Part shown: piece after piece, positions 59,291-64,000 of the stretch
Numbering within the stretch: position 1 is the first letter of the stretch
Layout: the number at the start of each line of letters is the position of its first letter
Source: UBA2031 sp037189985
GTDB taxonomy: Bacteria > Pseudomonadota > Gammaproteobacteria > Pseudomonadales > Moraxellaceae
NCBI GenBank assembly: GCA_037189985.1
Contig: JBBCJX010000008.1
Span: 1 to 64,000 of the forward strand
Length of the DNA stretch: 64,000 bases
Reading direction: 5' to 3'
Position numbers and translations under genes: made by a program
The notes under the pieces: generated by a model
Databases searched by the model: none
What the model saw: only the letters and a program-made list of their open reading frames with translations
What the model was told of the DNA's origin: nothing

Positions 59291-61930
59291 ATGGGTAAAT
59301 CGCTGGTCATCGTCGAGTCGCCGGCCAAGGCCAAGACTATCAACAAGTACCTGGGCAAGGATTTTGTCGTCAAATCCAGCGTTGGCCATGTACGAGACCT
59401 TCCCGTCAGTGGCTCGGGCAAGCCCGTGGATCCGGCCGAGCGAGCCAAGGCGGCAGCGGCTACCCGCAAGCTGACACCCGAGGCCAAGGCCCTCCAGAAG
59501 GAAAGCAAGACCCGGTCGGCCTTGGTGGCCCGTATGGGCGTGGACCCGGAAAAGGACTGGAAGGCCCACTACCAGATACTGCCCGGCAAGGAGAAGGTCA
59601 TTGATGAGCTCAAGAAGCTCGCCAAGGATGCCGACACCATTTATCTGGCCACTGACTTGGATCGCGAGGGAGAGGCGATTGCCTGGCATCTGCGTGAGGT
59701 CATTGGCGGTGATGATGGCCGCTTCAAGCGCGTTGTCTTCAATGAAATCACCAAGAACGCGATTACCGAGGCCTTCAAGAAGCCGGGCATCCTGAATCTG
59801 GATCGCGTCAACGCCCAACAGGCACGCCGCTTTCTTGACCGTGTCGTGGGTTACATGGTGTCGCCCCTGCTCTGGGAAAAGATTGCGCGCGGTTTGTCAG
59901 CCGGCCGTGTGCAATCGGTTGCCGTACGGCTTGTGGTCGAGCGCGAGCGTGAAATCCGTGCCTTCGTTCCGGAAGAGTTCTGGGAAATCCACGCCGATAC
60001 GCAGACCGCGAAAAAGGATGCCCTGCGTCTGGAGGTCACCCGGCACAAGGATGCGGCTTTCCGTCCCGGCAACAAGCAGGCTGCTGATGCCGCATTGAAG
60101 GCACTTGAGGCCGCGACCTATACGGTTGCCAAGCGCGAAGACAAGCCGACCCGTACCCGTCCGAATGCACCGTTCATTACCTCCACCCTGCAGCAGGCCG
60201 CGAGCACGCGCCTGGGATTCTCCGTCAAGAAGACCATGACGCTGGCGCAGCGCCTCTACGAGGCGGGCCACATCACCTACATGCGTACCGACTCCACCAA
60301 CCTGAGTGCGGATGCTGTAAGTGCCGTGCGCGATTTCATCGCCGATAGTTATGGCAAGAAATACCTGCCAGAGAAACCCAATGTCTATTCCAGCAAGGAA
60401 GGGGCGCAGGAAGCCCATGAGGCGATTCGCCCTTCGGATGTCAATGCGCGGCCGGGCGAGATTGCCGGCCTTGAGCGTGATGCCGAGCGTTTGTACGAAC
60501 TGATCTGGCGCCAGGTGGTGGCTTGCCAGATGCCGGATGCCGAATACCTTTCCACCGGTCTTGCCGTGAGTGCCGGCGAGTTCGAGCTGCGTACCCGTGG
60601 CCGCATCCTCAAGTTTGACGGTTTCACCAAGGTGATGACGCCCGCGCAGAAGGACAAGGAAGACGTGGTACTGCCGGACGTGAAAGTGGGCGAAACACTG
60701 GCCCTGAAAAAGCTTGATCCCAGCCAGCACTTCACCAAGCCGACCGCCCGTTATACCGAGGCCTCTCTGGTGCGCGAACTGGAAAAGCGCGGAATCGGGC
60801 GTCCGTCCACCTATGCCGCCATCATCTCCACCATTCAGGAGCGCGGCTATGTGAAGCTGGAAAGCCGCCGCCTTTATGCCGAGAAGATGGGTGACATCGT
60901 CACGGACCGTCTCACCGAGAACTTCGACGACCTGATGGACTACGCCTTTACCGCCGAACTTGAGCAGGAGCTCGACAAGGTGGCTGAAGGTGATCTGGAC
61001 TGGAAGAAAGTCCTGAATGATTTCTACAAGGGTTTCCGGAAAAAACTGGAGCACGCCGGCCAGGAAGACGGCATGCGTCGCAACCAACCGGTGACCACGG
61101 ACATTGCCTGCCAGCTTTGTGCACGCCCCATGCAGATACGTACTGCCAGCACGGGTGTTTTCCTCGGATGCTCCGGTTACGCCCTGCCTCCCAAGGAGCG
61201 CTGCAAGGGAACGGTCAACCTGATACCCGGTGGCGAGATCGTGGTACTGGACGAGAATGACGAAGAAAGCGAGTCCCGCCAGTTGCTGGCACGCCACCGT
61301 TGCCAGAAGTGTGGTACGGCCATGGACAGCTATCTCATTGACGAGCATCGCAAGTTGCATGTCTGTGGCAACAACCCTGACTGCGACGGCTATGAAGTCG
61401 AGCAGGGCAACTACCGCATCAAGGGCTATGAAGGCCCGCTGATCGAATGCGACAAGTGCGGTTCCGACATGCAGCTCAAGACAGGGCGCTTCGGCAAGTA
61501 CTTCGGTTGTACCAACAGTGAGTGTGGCAATACCCGTAAGTTGCTGCGCAATGGTGAGGCTGCACCTCCCAAGGCGGACCCGGTGCCCATGCCGCATCTG
61601 AAGTGTGAGAAAACCGACGATTTCTTTTTGCTGCGTGACGGTGCTGCGGGCCTGTTCCTGGCCGCCAGCCAGTTTCCCAAGCATCGCGAGACGCGAGCTC
61701 CCACGATTGAAGAACTGAAAACCGTCGCGGACAAGCTGGATGAAAAGCACCGCTATCTGCTGGAGGCGCCGGTCAAGGACAAGGAGGGCAACAAGGCCGT
61801 CCTGCGTTTCAGCCGCAAGACCAAGGAGCAGTATGTGGTGACCGAGGTGGACGGCAAGCCCACTGGCTGGCAGGCCTTTTATACCAACGGCAAGTGGGTG
61901 GTGACGCCTGCAAAGGCAAAAGAAAAGTGA
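59291..61930 (+). CDS. topA: DNA topoisomerase I
   Basis: The type IA topoisomerase relaxes negative supercoils. The 879-residue protein has the N-terminal TOPRIM domain (VIVESPAKAKTI at 6–17, DLDREGEAI at 122–130). The active-site Tyr330 lies in TYMRTDST. Three C-terminal zinc-ribbon-like domains have CxxC pairs (CQLC, CQKC, CDKC). A Lys-rich end (KAKEK) finishes the protein. The ATG at 59291 is preferred; an in-frame ATG at 59234 would lie at the promoter -10. GAG-type ribosome binding sequence only is seen. Confidence 0.97.
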   Translation: MGKSLVIVESPAKAKTINKYLGKDFVVKSSVGHVRDLPVSGSGKPVDPAERAKAAAATRKLTPEAKALQKESKTRSALVARMGVDPEKDWKAHYQILPGKEKVIDELKKLAKDADTIYLATDLDREGEAIAWHLREVIGGDDGRFKRVVFNEITKNAITEAFKKPGILNLDRVNAQQARRFLDRVVGYMVSPLLWEKIARGLSAGRVQSVAVRLVVEREREIRAFVPEEFWEIHADTQTAKKDALRLEVTRHKDAAFRPGNKQAADAALKALEAATYTVAKREDKPTRTRPNAPFITSTLQQAASTRLGFSVKKTMTLAQRLYEAGHITYMRTDSTNLSADAVSAVRDFIADSYGKKYLPEKPNVYSSKEGAQEAHEAIRPSDVNARPGEIAGLERDAERLYELIWRQVVACQMPDAEYLSTGLAVSAGEFELRTRGRILKFDGFTKVMTPAQKDKEDVVLPDVKVGETLALKKLDPSQHFTKPTARYTEASLVRELEKRGIGRPSTYAAIISTIQERGYVKLESRRLYAEKMGDIVTDRLTENFDDLMDYAFTAELEQELDKVAEGDLDWKKVLNDFYKGFRKKLEHAGQEDGMRRNQPVTTDIACQLCARPMQIRTASTGVFLGCSGYALPPKERCKGTVNLIPGGEIVVLDENDEESESRQLLARHRCQKCGTAMDSYLIDEHRKLHVCGNNPDCDGYEVEQGNYRIKGYEGPLIECDKCGSDMQLKTGRFGKYFGCTNSECGNTRKLLRNGEAAPPKADPVPMPHLKCEKTDDFFLLRDGAAGLFLAASQFPKHRETRAPTIEELKTVADKLDEKHRYLLEAPVKDKEGNKAVLRFSRKTKEQYVVTEVDGKPTGWQAFYTNGKWVVTPAKAKEK

Positions 61931-62025
61931 TGTCGTCTTCTGGCGGCCCTGCATGGTCCAGTGCAAGTGCTACCGGTTCCCGAGTCCGTATGGCTCCATG
62001 AAAGCAGTTGCATGAAGGCAGTGAC

Positions 62026-62583
62026 ATGAAAGGCGCAATCGATACCGGCAAGCTGAAGCCGAATACCGGGCGAACCAACCAGAAGCTTTATTTTGCCAAG
62101 CTGCAACTTGATCGCCTGGAGCAATTGCTGGCTGAACGCACGGGTTTTGCCTGGGAGGCTGATGCACTTTCCTGCCGCGAAGCTGCCATCCTACATCTGC
62201 ATGGTGCTTATGTGGCCTTTCTTCAGGAGCTGGTGCGCTTTTACAAGCTGAACGGCGTATTGCTCGACAGCGAGGCCGTGCGTGTTGCCATGCATGAGCG
62301 AGGTTTGGTGGCACCGGAAATCACTGTCCTGCAGGGGCTGGAGAAAGAGGCAGGCTCTTGGCTGGCTGCCCTGCTGGGTGCTTACCGGAAGTGTCTGATT
62401 GCACCTGACGTCGTGGCAGTGCTGCCACAGGATGAAGAGGAGTCTGCGGGTCGTGCCATTGGTGTGGTCGCCGTGAGTGCTGATGAGCCTTTGTCCTTGC
62501 AGGACGGGCAGGCCATCCTGGGCTGGCATCGTGAACTTGTGGCCCTCATCCGCGAGTTTCGTCGCGAGCGTGAAGAGTTCTGA
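62026..62583 (+). CDS. Conserved hypothetical protein of topA neighbourhoods (DUF6586-like)
   Basis: The 185-residue protein shows a helix-rich pattern with TNQKLYFAKLQLDRLEQLL near residue 14. The same start pattern occurs, as I recall, in the pseudomonad protein next to topA (PA3010 type, DUF6586). AAGG precedes the start at 62026. No enzymatic motif is seen. Confidence 0.72.
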   Translation: MKGAIDTGKLKPNTGRTNQKLYFAKLQLDRLEQLLAERTGFAWEADALSCREAAILHLHGAYVAFLQELVRFYKLNGVLLDSEAVRVAMHERGLVAPEITVLQGLEKEAGSWLAALLGAYRKCLIAPDVVAVLPQDEEESAGRAIGVVAVSADEPLSLQDGQAILGWHRELVALIREFRREREEF

Positions 62584-62629
62584 AAAGCCGGCCTGCCGGC
62601 TGTCATTTGTTATTGATTTGGGAAGTTCC

Positions 62630-62884
62630 ATGTCTGTTGCTGCTTTTCTCGAGATTGTGGAGACCGAAGAAGGTGACGTGCTGCTGCGCCGCACGGATTC
62701 TTCGCCCGGTGTTTCCGAGCCACTGGTTTCCATCCGTTTTTCGCCTGAGGTCAGGCTCATGCTGGCAGGTCATCTGGGTGAGGTTGCCCGGGCCATGATC
62801 GGAGCCGGTGTGCAAATGACCAGCCAGCTCCAGGCTGGCCACGGCGTGGTGGCTGATGACGAAGAGCCCCGGCTCCTGCATTGA
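62630..62884 (+). CDS. Conserved hypothetical small protein
   Basis: The 84-residue protein has the sequence AAFLEIVETEEGDVLLRR at its start and a helical second half. Comparable short proteins lie beside topA in pseudomonads. GGAAG precedes the ATG at 62630; the longer open frame upstream overlaps the previous gene. Function unknown. Confidence 0.72.
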   Translation: MSVAAFLEIVETEEGDVLLRRTDSSPGVSEPLVSIRFSPEVRLMLAGHLGEVARAMIGAGVQMTSQLQAGHGVVADDEEPRLLH

Positions 62885-62977
62885 GTTGTTCCGGGCAGTG
62901 TCGGTCTTGCGCTGATAGACTGTGCTCAGGCCCGGGGTGTGTCCGGGCCTGATAACAAAAAGACGCAGGAGTGGCCC

Positions 62978-63637
62978 ATGTTTGACAAGAAGATGCCGGA
63001 AGCGTGGCGTGTGCTGCGCATACAGTCGGAAATCGTCGATGGCATCGAGCATCTGATCAAGACTCCCAGCGCTGCCATCATTTACGGCAGTGCACGCCTG
63101 CCGCCGGAATCCCCCTATTACCAGATGGCAGAGGAGATGGGTCGGCTTCTGTCGAATGCCGGCCTCAATGTGATCACTGGCGGTGGCCCCGGCATCATGG
63201 AGGCGGCCAACAAGGGCGCCTTCCGGCAAGGTGCCCTGTCCATCGGGCTGAACATTTCCCTGCCCCACGAGCAGTTGCCCAATCCCTTTCAGGACATCAG
63301 CCTCTATTTCCGCTACTTCTTCGTGCGCAAGTTCATGTTCATGAAGCATGCGGTTGCCTTTGCCATTTTTCCCGGCGGTTTCGGTACGCTGGATGAAATG
63401 TTCGAAGCCTTGACCCTGATCCAGACCGGCAAGAGCAATCCCTTTCCCATTGTGCTGGTGGGGAAGGACTACTGGAGCGGCCTGATCGAATGGATGCGCA
63501 ACACCATGCTGGCCGGTGGCTGCATAACGGACACTGACATGGAGCTTTTCCGGGTGGTGGATGATGTGGAGGAGGGCGCGCGCATCATCATCGCGCATTA
63601 TCGCAACCTGGCGGCCATGGAGTCGGTGGACGAATGA
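62978..63637 (+). CDS. LOG-family (cytokinin-riboside phosphorylase-like) protein
   Basis: The 219-residue protein carries both LOG signatures: GGGPGIME (68–75) and PGGFGTLDE (132–140). Enzymes of this family hydrolyse nucleoside 5'-monophosphates at the N-glycosidic bond; bacterial ones are related to AMP nucleosidase and PpnN. AGGAG precedes the ATG at 62978. The stop overlaps the next start (ATGA). Confidence 0.9.
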   Translation: MFDKKMPEAWRVLRIQSEIVDGIEHLIKTPSAAIIYGSARLPPESPYYQMAEEMGRLLSNAGLNVITGGGPGIMEAANKGAFRQGALSIGLNISLPHEQLPNPFQDISLYFRYFFVRKFMFMKHAVAFAIFPGGFGTLDEMFEALTLIQTGKSNPFPIVLVGKDYWSGLIEWMRNTMLAGGCITDTDMELFRVVDDVEEGARIIIAHYRNLAAMESVDE

Positions 63638-64000
63638 AGTTGCTGCGGGTATCGCTTGCCGACCAGACACTGACCCTGCTTGAGGATGATCAGGTGCTGG
63701 CGGCATGGCCCGTATCCACCTCATTGAAAGGGGCTGGCGAGATATCCGGCAGTGAGCAGACCCCGCGTGGCCGGCATGTCGTGCGCGCGAAGATTGGTGC
63801 CGGAGCGCCGTCCGGTACGGTGTTTCGCGGGCGGCGGCCTACAGGCGAGATATGGACGCCCGAGCTTGCGGCACTGCATCCGGGGCGTGACTGGATTCTT
63901 TCCCGCATCCTCTGGCTGTCGGGCACCGAGCCGGGGCGCAATCGCCTGGGCAACTGCGACAGCATGCGACGCTATATCTATATCCATGGCACGCCTGACA
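63634..64000 (+). CDS. L,D-transpeptidase (YkuD) family protein, 3' end off window
   Basis: The first 122 codons are present. The sequence ends in RRYIYIHGTPD, the beta-strand and His that precede the catalytic SxGC(I/V)R motif of YkuD domains, which would lie just beyond the window. There is no signal peptide, unlike most L,D-transpeptidases that cross-link peptidoglycan, so it resembles the short cytoplasmic-looking forms. The start overlaps the LOG gene stop by four bases. Confidence 0.82.
   Translation, partial: MKLLRVSLADQTLTLLEDDQVLAAWPVSTSLKGAGEISGSEQTPRGRHVVRAKIGAGAPSGTVFRGRRPTGEIWTPELAALHPGRDWILSRILWLSGTEPGRNRLGNCDSMRRYIYIHGTPD

Noticed and set aside
59897..61966. 689-codon frame opposite topA
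   Set aside because: It is antisense to an unmistakable topoisomerase gene.
1..64000. CRISPR array, insertion sequence or prophage
   Set aside because: No regularly spaced repeats, transposase, integrase or phage structural genes were seen.

Overview
The window is about 64 kb of GC-rich (roughly 60% by eye) proteobacterial chromosome. Gene content points to an aerobic, heterotrophic gammaproteobacterium related to the Pseudomonas/Alcanivorax-type lineages. The evidence is a complete mmsR–mmsA–acyl-CoA dehydrogenase–mmsB valine catabolic locus, an NADP-type gdhA, type-2 leuA, a Tad/Flp pilus island, and a lexA…topA neighbourhood resembling that of pseudomonads. Genus and species cannot be decided from the sequence alone. 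No insertion sequence, phage or CRISPR array was found.

Layout. 1–5.1 kb: CoA-thioester metabolism (a truncated 4-hydroxybutyryl-CoA dehydratase-like enzyme, an alpha-methylacyl-CoA racemase, a nitroreductase, a membrane protein and a CaiB/BaiF-type enzyme). 5.2–9.5 kb: gdhA with NtrC-like palindromes upstream, then a DsbD/redoxin thiol pair. 9.7–14.3 kb: valine/isobutyrate degradation with its divergent AraC-type regulator. 14.4–17.9 kb: tRNA-Lys, a Hanks-type Ser/Thr kinase and a DUF3336–patatin lipase. 18–19.9 kb: leuA preceded by a leucine-rich leader peptide and a 48-codon upstream ORF. 20.2–24.1 kb: a visibly AT-richer patch (lipoprotein, AsmA-like protein, 500 bp without a gene) ending at tRNA-Ser. 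24.3–31.0 kb: phospholipase D-type enzyme, gamma-glutamylcyclotransferase, tail-specific protease, MpaB-type oxygenase, nagZ. 31.1–42 kb: a full Tad pilus locus with flp and tadE on the opposite strand. 42.1–46 kb: mfd and dodecin. 46.3–54.2 kb: nine tightly spaced minus-strand genes for envelope proteins, most without a recognised function. 54.4–64 kb: TonB-dependent receptor, GFA protein, lexA with its SOS box, two hypotheticals, topA, two conserved hypotheticals, a LOG-family protein and a truncated L,D-transpeptidase.

How genes work together. MmsA, the acyl-CoA dehydrogenase and MmsB are consecutive or neighbouring steps of valine breakdown and probably form one MmsR-controlled operon. 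DsbD and the redoxin would move reducing power to the periplasm. The Tad genes encode pilin, prepilin peptidase, secretin, ATPases, platform proteins and pseudopilins. The best candidate for an undescribed system is the nine-gene unit at 46.3–54.2 kb. It combines a paralogous pair of large exported proteins, a CAP-domain protein, a GIDE/MULAN-like membrane protein, a DUF3592-type protein and four small exported or membrane proteins, spaced like a single operon.
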